A stretch of DNA of 64,000 nt from Megachile rotundata (Eukaryota > Arthropoda > Insecta > Hymenoptera > Megachilidae): NCBI RefSeq assembly GCF_050947335.1, contig NW_027474166.1:1-64000 (forward strand), read 5' to 3'. A program made the translations under genes and the position numbers. Below the pieces are notes generated by a model, which did not search any database, had not been told where the DNA came from, and worked only from the letters and a program-made list of their open reading frames with translations. Positions 1-15,023 of this stretch are shown here, in pieces (position 1 is the first letter of the stretch; each line of letters starts with the position of its first letter).

Positions 1-3000
1 ATAAGGCTAATAATATGAGTTAGATTGATAATACTAAGAGTAGTGAGTATAGTAATTGTCGTTCTATCGATCATATAAGCATAATATGGCTAATAATATG
101 AGTTAGATTGATAATACTGAGAGTAGTGAGTATAGTAATTGTCGTTCTATCGATCATATAAGCATAATATGGCTAATAATATGAGTTAGATTGATAATAA
201 TAAGAGTAATAATTATAGTATTTGTCGTTCTATCGATCATATAAGCATAATATGGCTAATAATACGAGTTAGATTGATAATAATAAGAGTAATAAGTATA
301 GTAATTGTCGTTCCATCGATCATATCTGCATAATATGGTTAATAATATGAGTTAGATTGATAATAGTGAGTGTAATAAGTATAGTAATTGTCGTTCTATC
401 GATCATATAAGCATAATATGGCTAATAATATGAGTTAGGTTGATAATAATAAGAGTAATAAGTATAGTAAATGTCGTGCTATCGATCATATCTGCATAAT
501 ATGGTTAATAATATGAGTTAGATTGATAATAGTGAGTGTAATAAGTATAGTAATTGTAGTTCTATCGATCATTTAAGCATAATATGGCTAATAATATGAG
601 TTAGATTGATAATAATAACAGTAATAAGTATAGTAATTGTCGTTCTATCGATAATATACGCATAATATGGCTAATAATATGAGTTAGATTGATAATACTA
701 AGAGTAGTGAGTATAGTAATTCTCGTTCTATCGATCATATAAGCATAATATGGCTAATAATATGAGTTAGATTGATAATACTAAGAGTAGTGAGTATAGT
801 AATTCTCATTCTATCGATCATATAAGCATAATATGGCTAATAATATGAGTTAGATAGATAATAATAAGAGTAATGAGTATAGTAATTGTCGTTCTACCGA
901 TAATATAACCATAATATGGCTAATAATATGAGTTAGGTTGATAATACTAAGAGTAGTGAGTATAGTAATTCTCGTTCTATCGATCATATAAGCATAATAT
1001 GGCTAATAATATGAGTTAGATTGATAATAATAAGAGTAATAAATATAGTAATTGTCGTTCTATCGCTCATATAAGCACAATATGGCTAATAATATGAGTT
1101 CGATTGACAATAATAAGTGTAATAAGTATAGTGAATGTCGTTCTATCGATCATATCAGCATAATACGGGTAATAATATGAGTTGGATTGATAATAATAAG
1201 AGTAATGAGTATAGTAATTGTAGGTCTATCGATCATATAAGCATAATATGGCTAATAATATGAGTCAGATTCATAATAATAACAGTAATAAGTATAGTAA
1301 TTGTCGTTCTATCGATCATATAAGCATAATATGGCTAATAATATGAGTTAGGTTGATAATAATAAGAGTAATAAGTATAGTAAATGTCGTGCTATCGATC
1401 ATATCTGCATAATATGGTTAATAATATGAGTTAGATTGATAATAGTGAGTGTAATAAGTATAGTAATTGTAGTTCTATCGATCATATCTGCATAATATGG
1501 CTAATAATATGAGTTAGATTGATAATAATAAGAGTAATAAGTATAGTAATTGTCGTTCTCTCGATCATATAAGCATAATATGGCTAATAATATGAGTTAG
1601 AGTGATAATACTAAGAGTAGTGAGTATAGTAATTCTCATTCCATCGATCATATAAGCATAATATGGCTAATAATATGAGTTAGATTGATAATAATAGCAG
1701 TAATAAGTACAGTAATTGTCGTTCTATCGATAATATAAGCATAATATGGCTAATAATATGAGTTAGATTGATAATACTGAGAGTAGTGAGTATAGTAATT
1801 GTCGTTCTATCGATCATATAAGCATAATATGGCTAATAATATGAGTTAGATTGATAATAATAAGAGTAATAATTATAGTATTTGTCGTTCTATCGATCAT
1901 ATAAGCATAATATGGCTAATAATACGAGTTAGATTGATAATAATAAGAGTAATAAGTATAGTAATTGTCGTTCTATCGATCATATCTGCATAATATGGTT
2001 AATAATATGAGTTAGATTGATAATAGTGAGTGTAATAAATATAGTAATTGTCGTTCTATCGCTCATATTAGCACAATATGGCTAATAACATGAGTTAGAT
2101 TGATAATAATAAGAGTAATAGCTATAGTAATTGTCGTTCTATCGATCATATAAGCTTAATATGGCTAATAATATGAGTTAGATTGATAATAATAACAGTA
2201 ATAAGTATAGTAATTGTCGTTCTATCGAGAATATAAGCATAATATGGCTAATAATATGAGTTAGATTGATAATACTAAGAGTAGTGAGTATAGTAATTCT
2301 TGTTCTATCGATCATATAAGCATAATATGGCTAATAATATGAGTTAGATTGATAATAATAAGAGTAATGAGTATAGTAATTGTAGTTCTATCGATCATTG
2401 AAGCATAATATGGCTAATAATATGAGTTAGATTGATAATAATAAGAGTAATGAGTATAGTAATTGTAGTTCTATCGATCATATCTGCATAATATGGTTAA
2501 TAATATGAGTTAGATTGATAATAATAAGAGTAATAAGTATAGTATTTGTCGTTCTATCGATCATATAAGCATAATATGGCTAATAATATGAGTTAGATTG
2601 ATAATAATAAGAGTAATAAGTACAGTAATTGTCGTTCTATCGGTCATTTAAGCATAATATAGCTAATAATATGAGTCAGATTGATAATAATAACAGTAAT
2701 AAGTATAATAATTGTCGTTCTATCGATAATATAAGCATAATATGGCTAATAATATGAGTTAGATTGATAATACTAAGAGTAGTGAGTATAGTAATTCTCG
2801 TTCTATCGATCATATAAGCATAATAAGGCTAATAATATGAGTTAGATTGATAATACTAAGAGTAGTGAGTATAGTAATTGTCGTTCTATCGATCATATAA
2901 GCATAATATGGCTAATAATATGAGTTAGATTGATAATACTGAGAGTAGTGAGTATAGTAATTGTCGTTCTATCGATCATATAAGCATAATATGGCTAATA

Positions 3001-5893
3001 ATATGAGTTAGATTGATAATAATAAGAGTAATAATTATAGTATTTGTCGTTCTATCGATCATATAAGCATAATATGGCTAATAATACGAGTTAGATTGAT
3101 AATAATAAGAGTAATAAGTATAGTAATTGTCGTTCCATCGATCATATCTGCATAATATGGTTAATAATATGAGTTAGATTGATAATAGTGAGTGTAATAA
3201 ATATAGTAATTGTCGTTCTATCGCTCATATTAGCACAATATGGCTAATAACATGAGTTAGATTGATAATAATAAGAGTAATAACTATAGTAATTGTCGTT
3301 CTATCGATCATATAAGCTTAATATGGCTAATAATATGAGTTAGATTGATAATAATAACAGTAATAAGTATAGTAATTGTCGTTCTATCGATAATATAAGC
3401 ATAATATGGCTAATAATATGAGTTAGATTGATAATACTAAGAGTAGTGAGTATAGTAATTCTCGTTCTATCGATCATATAAGCATAATATGGCTAATAAT
3501 ATGAGTTAGATTGATAATAATAAGAGTAATGAGTATAGTAATTGTAGTTCTATCGATTATTGAAGCATAATATGGCTAATAATATGAGTTAGATTGATAA
3601 TAATAAGAGTAATGTGTATAGTAATTGTAGTTCTATCGATCATTTAAGCATAATATGGCTAATAATATGAGTTAGATTGATAATAATAAGAGTAATGAGT
3701 ATAGTAATTGTCGTTCTATCGATCATTTAAGCATAATATGGCTAATAATATGAGTTAGATTGATAATAATAACAGTAATAAGTATAGTAATTGTCGTTCT
3801 ATCGATAATATACGCATAATATGGCTAATAATATGAGTTAGATTGATAATACTAAGAGTAGTGAGTATAGTAATTCTCGTTCTATCGATCATATACGCAT
3901 AATATGGCTAATAATATGAGTTAGATTGATAATACTAAGAGTAGTGAGTATAGTAATTCTCGTTCTATCGATCATATAAGCATAATATGGCTAATAATAT
4001 GAGTTAGATTGATAATAATAAGAGTAATAAATATAGTAATTGTCGTTCTATCGCTCATATAAGCACAATATGGCTAATAATATGAGTTCGATTGACAATA
4101 ATAAGTGTAATAAGTATAGTGAATGTCGTTCTATCGATCATATCAGCATAATACGGGTAATAATATGAGTTGGATTGATAATAATAAGAGTAATGAGTAT
4201 AGTAATTGTAGGTCTATCGATCATATAAGCATAATATGGCTAATAATATGAGTCAGATTCATAATAATAACAGTAATAAGTATAGTAATTGTCGTTCTAT
4301 CGATCATATAAGCATAATATGGCTAATAATATGAGTTAGGTTGATAATAATAAGAGTAATAAGTATAGTAAATGTCGTGCTATCGATCATATCTGCATAA
4401 TATGGTTAATAATATGAGTTAGATTGATAATAGTGAGTGTAATAAGTATAGTAATTGTAGTTCTATCGATCATATCTGCATAATATGGCTAATAATATGA
4501 GTTAGATTGATAATAATAAGAGTAATAAGTATAGTAATTGTCGTTCTCTCGATCATATAAGCATAATATGGCTAATAATATGAGTTAGAGTGATAATACT
4601 AAGAGTAGTGAGTATAGTAATTCTCATTCCATCGATCATATAAGCATAATATGGCTAATAATATGAGTTAGATTGATAATAATAGCAGTAATAAGTACAG
4701 TAATTGTCGTTCTATCGATAATATAAGCATAATATGGCTAATAATATCAGTTAGATTGATAATACTGAGAGTAGTGAGTATAGTAATTGTCGTTCTATCG
4801 ATCATATAAGCATAATATGGCTAATAATATGAGTTAGATTGATAATAATAAGAGTAATAATTATAGTATTAGTCGTTCTATCGATCATATAAGCATAATA
4901 TGGCTAATAATACGAGTTAGATTGATAATAATAAGAGTAACAAGTATAGTAATTGTCGTTCTATCGATCATATCTGCATAATATGGTTAATAATATGAGT
5001 TAGATTGATAATAGTGAGTGTAATAAATATAGTAATTGTCGTTCTATCGCTCATATTAGCACAATATGGCTAATAACATGAGTTAGATTGATAATAATAA
5101 GAGTAATAGCTATAGTAATTGTCGTTCTATCGATCATATAAGCTTAATATGGCTAATAATATGAGTTAGATTGATAATAATAACAGTAATAAGTATAGTA
5201 ATTGTCGTTCTATCGAGAATATAAGCATAATATGGCTAATAATATGAGTTAGATTGATAATACTAAGAGTAGTGAGTATAGTAATTCTTGTTCTATCGAT
5301 CATATAAGCATAATATGGCTAATAATATGAGTTAGATTGATAATAATAAGAGTAATGAGTATAGTAATTGTAGTTCTATCGATCATTGAAGCATAATATG
5401 GCTAATAATATGAGTTAGATTGATAATAATAAGAGTAATGAGTATAGTAATTGTAGTTCTATCGATCATATCTGCATAATATGGTTAATAATATGAGTTA
5501 GATTGATAATAATAAGAGTAATAAGTATAGTATTTGTCGTTCTATCGATCATATAAGCATAATATGGCTAATAATATGAGTTAGATTGATAATAATAAGA
5601 GTAATAAGTACAGTAATTGTCGTTCTATCGGTCATTTAAGCATAATATAGCTAATAATATGAGTCAGATTGATAATAATAACAGTAATAAGTATAATAAT
5701 TGTCGTTCTATCGATAATATAAGCATAATATGGCTAATAATATGAGTTAGATTGATAATACTAAGAGTAGTGAGTATAGTAATTCTCGTTCTATCGATCA
5801 TATAAGCATAATAAGGCTAATAATATGAGTTAGATTGATAATACTAAGAGTAGTGAGTATAGTAATTGTCGTTCTATCGATCATATAAGCATA
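1..5893 (+). repeat. Higher-order satellite block, 34- and 36-monomer offsets
   Basis: The rare monomer start ataaggct at base 1 recurs at 2823 (34 monomers, 2822 bp) and 5811 (36 monomers, 2988 bp further). The type with atactgagag occurs at 84, 1744, 2906 and 4732. Roughly 1.0-2.8 kb matches 3.9-5.8 kb at an offset of 2988 bp, shown by shared rare variants such as attctcattcc (1631 and 4619) and tcagcataatacggg (1155 and 4143). Block ends are approximate because they were found by eye. Confidence 0.8.
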
Positions 5894-6039
5894 ATATGGC
5901 TAATAATATGAGTTAGATTGATAATACTAAGAGTAGTGAGTATAGTAATTCTCATTCTATCGATCATATAAGCATAATATGGCTAATAATATTAGTTAGA
6001 TAGATAATAATAAGAGTAATGAGTATAGTAATTGCAGTT

Positions 6040-9000
6040 CTATCGATCATATCTGCATAATATGGTTAATAATATGAGTTAGATTCATAATAATAACAGT
6101 AATAAGTATAGTAATTGTCGTTCTATCGATAATATAACCATAATATGGCTAATAATATGAGTTAGATTGATAATACTAAGAGTAGTGAGTATAGTAATTC
6201 TCGTTCTATCGATCATATAAGCATAATATGGCTAATAATATGAGTTAGATTGATAATAATAAGAGTAATAAGTACAGTAATTGTCGTTCTATCGATCATA
6301 TAAGTATAATAAGGCTAATAATATGAGTTAGAGTGATAATACTAAGAGTAGTGAGTATAGTAATTGTAGTTCTATCGATCATTGAAGCATAATATGGCTA
6401 ATAATATGAGTTAGATTGATAATAATAAGAGTAATGAGTATAGTAATTGTAGTTCTATCGATCATATCTGCATAATATGGTTAATAATATGAGTTAGATT
6501 GATAATAATAAGAGTAATAAGTATAGTAATTGTAGTTCTATCGATCATTGAAGCATAATATGGCTAATAATATGAGTTAGATTGATAATAATAAGAGTAA
6601 TGAGTATAGTAATTGTAGTTCTATCGATCATATCTGCATAATATGGTTAATAATATGAGTTAGATTGATAATAATAAGAGTAATAAGTATAGTAATTGTC
6701 GTTCTATCGATCATATAAGCTTAATATGGCTAATAATATGAGTTAGATTGATAATAATAACAGTAATAAGTATAGTAATTGTCGTTCTATCGAGAATATA
6801 AGCATAATATGGCTAATAATATGAGTTAGATTGATAATACTAAGAGTAGTGAGTATAGTAATTCTTGTTCTATCGATCATATAAGCATAATATGGCTAAT
6901 AATATGAGTTAGATTGATAATAATAAGAGTAACGAGTATAGTAATTGTAGTTCTATCGATCATTGAAGCATAATATGGCTAATAATATGAGTTAGATTGA
7001 TAATAATAAGAGTAATGAGTATAGTAATTGTAGTTCTATCGATCATATCTGCATAATATGGTTAATAATATGAGTTAGATTGATAATAATAAGAGTAATA
7101 AGTATAGTATTTGTCGTTCTATCGATCATATAAGCATAATATGGCTAATAATATGAGTTAGATTGATAATAATAAGAGTAATAAGTACAGTAATTGTCGT
7201 TCTATCGGTCATTTAAGCATAATATAGCTAATAATATGAGTCAGATTGATAATAATAACAGTAATAAGTATAGTAATTGTCGTTCTATCGATAATATAAG
7301 CATAATATGGCTAATAATATGAGTTAGATTGATAATACTAAGAGTAGTGAGTATAGTAATTTTCGTTCTATCGATCATATAAGCATAATAAGGCTAATAA
7401 TATGAGTTAGATTGATAATACTAAGAGTAGTGAGTATAGTAATTGTCGTTCTATCGATCATATAAGCATAATATGGCTAATAATATGAGTTAGATTGATA
7501 ATACTAAGAGTAGTGAGTATAGTAATTCTCATTCTATCGATCATATAAGCATAATATGGCTAATAATATGAGTTAGATAGATAATAATAAGAGTAATGAG
7601 TATAGTAATTGCAGTTCTATCGATCATATCTGCATAATATGGTTAATAATATGAGTTAGATTCATAATAATAACAGTAATAAGTATAGTAATTGTCGTTC
7701 TATCGATAATATAACCATAATATGGCTAATAATATGAGTTAGATTGATAATACTAAGAGTAGTGAGTATAGTAATTCTCGTTCTATCGATCATATAAGCA
7801 TAATATGGCTAATAATATGAGTTAGATTGATAATAATAAGAGTAATAAGTACAGTAATTGTCGTTCTATCGATCATATAAGTATAATAAGGCTAATAATA
7901 TGAGTTAGAGTGATAATACTAAGAGTAGTGAGTATAGTAATTCTCATTCTATCGATCATATAAGCATAATATGGCTAATAATATGAGTTAGATTGATAAT
8001 AATAAGAGTAATGTGTATAGTAATTGTAGTTCTATCGATCATTTAAGCATAATATGGCTAATAATATGAGTTAGATTGATAATAATAAGAGTAATGAGTA
8101 TAGTAATTGTAGTTCTATCGATCATTGAAGCATAATATGGCTAATAATATGAGTTAGATTGATAATAATAAGAGTAATGAGTATAGTAATTGTAGTTCTA
8201 TCGATCATATCTGCATAATATGGTTAATAATATGAGTTAGATTGATAATAATAAGAGTAATTAGTATAGTATTTGTCGTTCTATCGATCATATAAGCATA
8301 ATATGGCTAATAATATGAGTTAGATTGATAATAATAAGAGTAATAAGTACAGTAATTGTCGTTCTATCGGTCATTTAAGCATAATACAGCTAATAATATG
8401 AGTCAGATTGATAATAATAACAGTAATAAGTATAGTAATTGTCGTTCTATCGATAATATAAGCATAATATGGCTAATAATATGAGTTAGATTGATAATAC
8501 TAAGAGTAGTGAGTATAGTAATTCTCGTTCTATCGATCATATCTGCATAATATGGTTAATAATATGAGTTAGATTCATAATAATAACAGTAATAAGTATA
8601 GTAATTGTCGTTCTATCGATAATATAACCATAATATGGCTAATAATATGAGTTAGATTGATAATACTAAGAGTAGTGAGTATAGTAATTCTCGTTCTATC
8701 GATCATATAAGCATAATATGGCTAATAATATGAGTTAGATTGATAATAATAAGAGTAATAAGTACAGTAATTGTCGTTCTATCGATCATATAAGTATAAT
8801 AAGGCTAATAATATGAGTTAGAGTGATAATACTAAGAGTAGTGAGTATAGTAATTGTAGTTCTATCGATCATTGAAGCATAATATGGCTAATAATATGAG
8901 TTAGATTGATAATAATAAGAGTAATGAGTATAGTAATTGTAGTTCTATCGATCATATCTGCATAATATGGTTAATAATATGAGTTAGATTGATAATAATA

Positions 9001-10690
9001 AGAGTAATAAGTATAGTAATTGTAGTTCTATCGATCATTGAAGCATAATATGGCTAATAATATGAGTTAGATTGATAATAATAAGAGTAATGAGTATAGT
9101 AATTGTAGTTCTATCGATCATATCTGCATAATATGGTTAATAATATGAGTTAGATTGATAATAATAAGAGTAATAAGTATAGTAATTGTCGTTCTATCGA
9201 TCATATAAGCTTAATATGGCTAATAATATGAGTTAGATTGATAATAATAACAGTAATAAGTATAGTAATTGTCGTTCTATCGAGAATATAAGCATAATAT
9301 GGCTAATAATATGAGTTAGATTGATAATACTAAGAGTAGTGAGTATAGTAATTCTTGTTCTATCGATCATATAAGCATAATATGGCTAATAATATGAGTT
9401 AGATTGATAATAATAAGAGTAACGAGTATAGTAATTGTAGTTCTATCGATCATTGAAGCATAATATGGCTAATAATATGAGTTAGATTGATAATAATAAG
9501 AGTAATGAGTATAGTAATTGTAGTTCTATCGATCATATCTGCATAATATGGTTAATAATATGAGTTAGATTGATAATAATAAGAGTAATAAGTATAGTAT
9601 TTGTCGTTCTATCGATCATATAAGCATAATATGGCTAATAATATGAGTTAGATTGATAATAATAAGAGTAATAAGTACAGTAATTGTCGTTCTATCGGTC
9701 ATTTAAGCATAATATAGCTAATAATATGAGTCAGATTGATAATAATAACAGTAATAAGTATAGTAATTGTCGTTCTATCGATAATATAAGCATAATATGG
9801 CTAATAATATGAGTTAGATTGATAATACTAAGAGTAGTGAGTATAGTAATTCTCGTTCTATCGATCATATAAGCATAATAAGGCTAATAATATGAGTTAG
9901 ATTGATAATACTAAGAGTAGTGAGTATAGTAATTGTCGTTCTATCGATCATATAAGCATAATATGGCTAATAATATGAGTTAGATTGATAATAATAAGAG
10001 TAATAAGTACAGTAATTGTCGTTCTATCGATCATATAAGTATAATAAGGCTAATAATATGAGTTAGAGTGATAATACTAAGAGTAGTGAGTATAGTAATT
10101 CTCATTCTATCGATCATATAAGCATAATATGGCTAATAATATGAGTTAGATTGATAATAATAAGAGTAATGTGTATAGTAATTGTAGTTCTATCGATCAT
10201 TTAAGCATAATATGGCTAATAATATGAGTTAGATTGATAATAATAAGAGTAATGAGTATAGTAATTGTAGTTCTATCGATCATTGAAGCATAATATGGCT
10301 AATAATATGAGTTAGATTGATAATAATAAGAGTAATGAGTATAGTAATTGTAGTTCTATCGATCATATCTGCATAATATGGTTAATAATATGAGTTAGAT
10401 TGATAATAATAAGAGTAATTAGTATAGTATTTGTCGTTCTATCGATCATATAAGCATAATATGGCTAATAATATGAGTTAGATTGATAATAATAAGAGTA
10501 ATAAGTACAGTAATTGTCGTTCTATCGGTCATTTAAGCATAATACAGCTAATAATATGAGTCAGATTGATAATAATAACAGTAATAAGTATAGTAATTGT
10601 CGTTCTATCGATAATATAAGCATAATATGGCTAATAATATGAGTTAGATTGATAATACTAAGAGTAGTGAGTATAGTAATTCTCGTTCTA
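6040..10690 (+). repeat. Higher-order satellite block, 30- and 26-monomer offsets
   Basis: About 6.04-7.49 kb repeats at 8.53-9.98 kb with an offset of 2490 bp (30 monomers). The uncommon aacgagtata at 6931 and 9421 and the ataaggc monomers at 6309 and 8799 support this. A second match links 7.82-8.53 kb with 9.98-10.69 kb at 2158 bp (26 monomers; ataaggc at 7886 and 10044). Positions near 8.53 and 9.98 kb are therefore likely recombination junctions between blocks. Confidence 0.75.
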
Positions 10691-13600
10691 TCGATCATAT
10701 AAGCATAATAAGGCTAATAATATGAGTTAGATTGATAATACTAAGAGTAGTGAGTATAGTAATTGTCGTTCTATCGATCATATAAGCATAATATGGCTAA
10801 TAATATGAGTTAGATTGATAATACTAAGAGTAGTGAGTATAGTAATTCTCATTCTATCGATCATATAAGCATAATATGGCTAATAATATGAGTTAGATAG
10901 ATAATAATAAGAGTAATGAGTATAGTAATTGCAGTTCTATCGATCATATCTGCATAATATGGTTAATAATATGACTTAGATTCATAATAATAACAGTAAT
11001 AAGTATAGTAATTGTCGTTCTATCGATAATATAACCATAATATGGCTAATAATATGAGTTAGATTGATAATACTAAGAGTAGTGAGTATAGTAATTCTCG
11101 TTCTATCGATCATATAAGCATAATATGGCTAATAATATGAGTTAGATTGATAATAATAAGAGTAGTAAGTACAGTAATTGTCGTTCTATCGATCATATAA
11201 GTATAATAAGGCTAATAATATGAGTTAGAGTGATAATACTAAGAGTAGTGAGTATAGTAATTCTCATTCTATCGATCATATAAGCATAATATGGCTAATA
11301 ATATGAGTTAGATTGATAATAATAAGAGTAATGTGTATAGTAATTGTAGTTCTATCGTCCATTTAAGCATAATATGGCTAATAATATGAGTTAGATTGAT
11401 AATAATAAGAGTAATAAGTATAGTAATTGTCGTTCTATCGATCATTTAAGCATAATATGGCTAATAATATGAGTTAGATTGATAATAATAACAGTAATAA
11501 GTATAGTAATTGTCGTTCTATCGATAATATAAGCATAATATGGCTCATAATATGAGTTAGATTGATAATACTAAGAGTAATAAGTATAGTAATTGTCGTT
11601 CTCTCGATCATATAAGCATAATATGGCTAATAATATGGGTTAGAGTGATAATACTAAGAGTAGTGAGTGTAGTAATTCTCATTCTATCGATCATATAAGC
11701 ATGATATGGCTAATAATATGAGTTAGATTGATAATAATAACAGTAATAAGTATAGTAATTGTCGATCTGTCGATAATATAAGCATAATATGGCTAATAAT
11801 ATGAGTTAGATTCATAATAATAAGAGTAATAAGTATAGTAATTGTCGTTCGATCGATCATATCTGCACAATATGGTTAATAATATGAGTTAGATTGATAA
11901 TAATAAGAGTAATGAGGATAGTAATTGTCGTACTATCGATCATATAAGCATAATATGGCTAATAATGTGAGTTAGATTGATAATAGTGAGTGCAATAAAT
12001 ATAGTAATTGTCGTTCTATCGCTCATATAAGCACAATATGGCTAATAATATGAGTTAGATTGATAATAATAAGAGTAATAAGTATAGTAATTGTCGTTCT
12101 ATCGATCATATAAGCATAATATGGCTAATAATATGAGTTAGATTGATAATAATAAGAGTAATAAGTATAGTAATTGTCGTTCTATCGATCATATCTGCAT
12201 AATATGGTTAATAATATGAGTTAGATTGATAATAGTGAGTGTAATAAGTATAGTGAATGTCGTTCTATCGATCATATCAGCATAATACGGGTAATAATAT
12301 AAGTTGGATTGATAATAATAAGAGTAATGAGTATAGTAATTGTAGGTCTATCGATCATATAAGCATAATATGGCTAATAATATGAGTTAGATTGATAATA
12401 ATAAGAGTAATAAGTACAGTAATTGTCGTTCTATCGGTCATTTAAGCATAATATAGCTGATAATATGAGTCAGATTGATAATAATAACAGTAATAAGTAT
12501 AGTAATTGTCGTTCTATCGATAATATAAGCATAATATGGCTAATAATATGAGTTAGATTGATAATACTAAGAGTAGTGAGTATAGTAATTCTCGTTCTAT
12601 CGATCATATAAGCATAATAAGGCTAATAATATGAGTTAGATTGATAATACTAAGAGTAGTGAGTATAGTAATTGTCGTTCTATCGATCATATAAGCATAA
12701 TATGGCTAATAATATGAGTTAGATTGATAATACTAAGAGTAGTGAGTATAGTAATTCTCATTCTATCGATCATATAAGCATAATATGGCTAATAATATGA
12801 GTTAGATAGATAATAATAAGAGTAATGAGTATAGTAATTGCAGTTCTATCGATCATATCTGCATAATATAGTTAATAATATGACTTAGATTCATAATAAT
12901 AACAGTAATAAGTATAGTAATTGTCGTTCTATCGATAATATAACCATAATATGGCTAATAATATGAGTTAGATTGATAATACTAAGAGTAGTGAGTATAG
13001 TAATTCTCGTTCTATCGATCATATAAGCATAATATGGCTAATAATATGAGTTAGATTGATTATAATAACAGTAATAAGTATAGTAATTGTCGTTCTATCG
13101 ATAATATAAGCATAATATGGCTAATAATATGAGTTAGATTGATAATACTAAGAGTAGTGAGTATAGTAATTCTCGTTCTATCGATCATATAAGCATAATA
13201 TGGCTAATAATATGAGTTAGATTGATAATACTAAGAGTAGTGAGTATAGTAATTCTCATTCTATCGATCATATAAGCATAATATGGCTAATAATATGAGT
13301 TAGATAGATAATAATAAGAGTAATCAGTATAGTAATTGTAGTTCTATCGATCATATCTGCATAATATGGTTAATAATATGAGTTAGATTCATAATAATAA
13401 CAGTAATAAGTATAGTAATTGTCGTTCTACCGATAATATAACCATAATATGGCTAATAATATGAGTTAGGTTGATAATACTAAGAGTAGTGAGTATAGTA
13501 ATTCTCGTTCTATCGATCATATAAGCATAATATGGCTAATAATATGAGTTAGATTGATAATAATAAGAGTAATAAGTATAGTAATTGTCGTTCTCTCGAT

Positions 13601-15023
13601 CATATAAGCATAATATGGCTAATAATATGAGTTAGAGTGATAATACTAAGAGTAGTGAGTGTAGTAATTCTCATTCTATCGATCATATAAGCATGATATG
13701 GCTAATAATATGAGTTAGATTGATAATAATAACAGTAATAAGTATAGTAATTGTCGATCTGTCGATAATATAAGCATAATATGGCTAATAATATGAGTTA
13801 GATTCATAATAATAAGAGTAATAAGTATAGTAATTGTCGTTCGATCGATCATATCTGCACAATATGGTTAATAATATGAGTTAGATTGATAATAATAAGA
13901 GTAATGAGGATAGTAATTGTCGTACTATCGATCATATAAGCATAATATGGCTAATAATGTGAGTTAGATTGATAATAGTGAGTGCAATAAATATAGTAAT
14001 TGTCGTTCTTTCGCTCATATAAGCACAATATGGCTAATAATATGAGTTAGATTGATAATAATAAGAGTAATAAGTATAGTAATTGTCGTTCTATCGATCA
14101 TATAAGCATAATATGGTTAATAATATGAGTTAGATTGATAATAATAAGCGTAATAAGTATAGTATTGGTCGTTCTATCGATCATATCTGCATAATATGGT
14201 TAATAATATGAGTTAGAGTGATAATAATAAGAGTAATAAGTATAGTATTTGTCGTTCTATCGATCATATAAGCATAATATGGCTAATAATATGAGTTAGA
14301 CTCATAATAATAAGAGCAATAAGTATACTATTTGTCGTTCTATCGATCATATAAGCATAATATGGCTAATAATATGAGTTAGATTCATAATAATAAGAGT
14401 AATAAGTATAGTAATTGTCGTTCTATCGATCATATAAGCATAATATGGCTAATAATATGAGTTAGATTGATAATAATAAGTGTAAAAAGTATAGTAATTG
14501 TCGTTCGATCGATCATATCTGCATAATATGGTTAATAATATGAGTTAGATTGATAATAATAACAGTAATAAGTATAGTAATTGTCGATCTGTCGATAATA
14601 TAAGCATAATATGGCTAATAATATGAGTTAGATTCATAATAATAAGAGTAATAAGTATAGTAATTGTCGTTCTATCGATCATATCTGCATAATATGGTTA
14701 ATAATATGAGTTAGATTGATAATAGTGAGTGTAATAAGTATAGTGAATGTCGTTCTATCGATCATATCAGCATAATATGGGTAATAATATGAGTTGGATT
14801 GATAATAATAAGAGTAATGAGTATAGTAATTGTAGTTCTATCGATCATATAAGCATAATGTGGCTAATAATATGAGTTAGATTCATAATAATAAGAGTAA
14901 TAAGTATAGTAATTGTCGTTCTATCGATCATATAAGCATAATATGGCTAATAATATGAGTAAGATTCATAATAATAAGAGTAATAAGTATAGTAATTGTC
15001 GTTCTATCGATCATTTAAGCATA
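10690..15023 (+). repeat. Mosaic satellite segment
   Basis: No gene. About 11.56-12.11 kb matches 13.55-14.10 kb at 1992 bp (24 monomers), through agcatgatatgg near 11701 and 13693. About 13.3-14.5 kb closely matches 38.3-39.5 kb at 24983 bp (301 monomers), sharing taatcagtat (13321, 38304) and aagtatacta (14321, 39304). A stretch beginning near 12.37 kb matches one near 36.19 kb at 23821 bp (287 monomers). Confidence 0.7.

Noticed and set aside
12280..12310. CENP-B box-like sequence in monomers with atacgggtaat
   Set aside because: The CGGG part is present, but the TTCG required upstream at the right spacing is missing.
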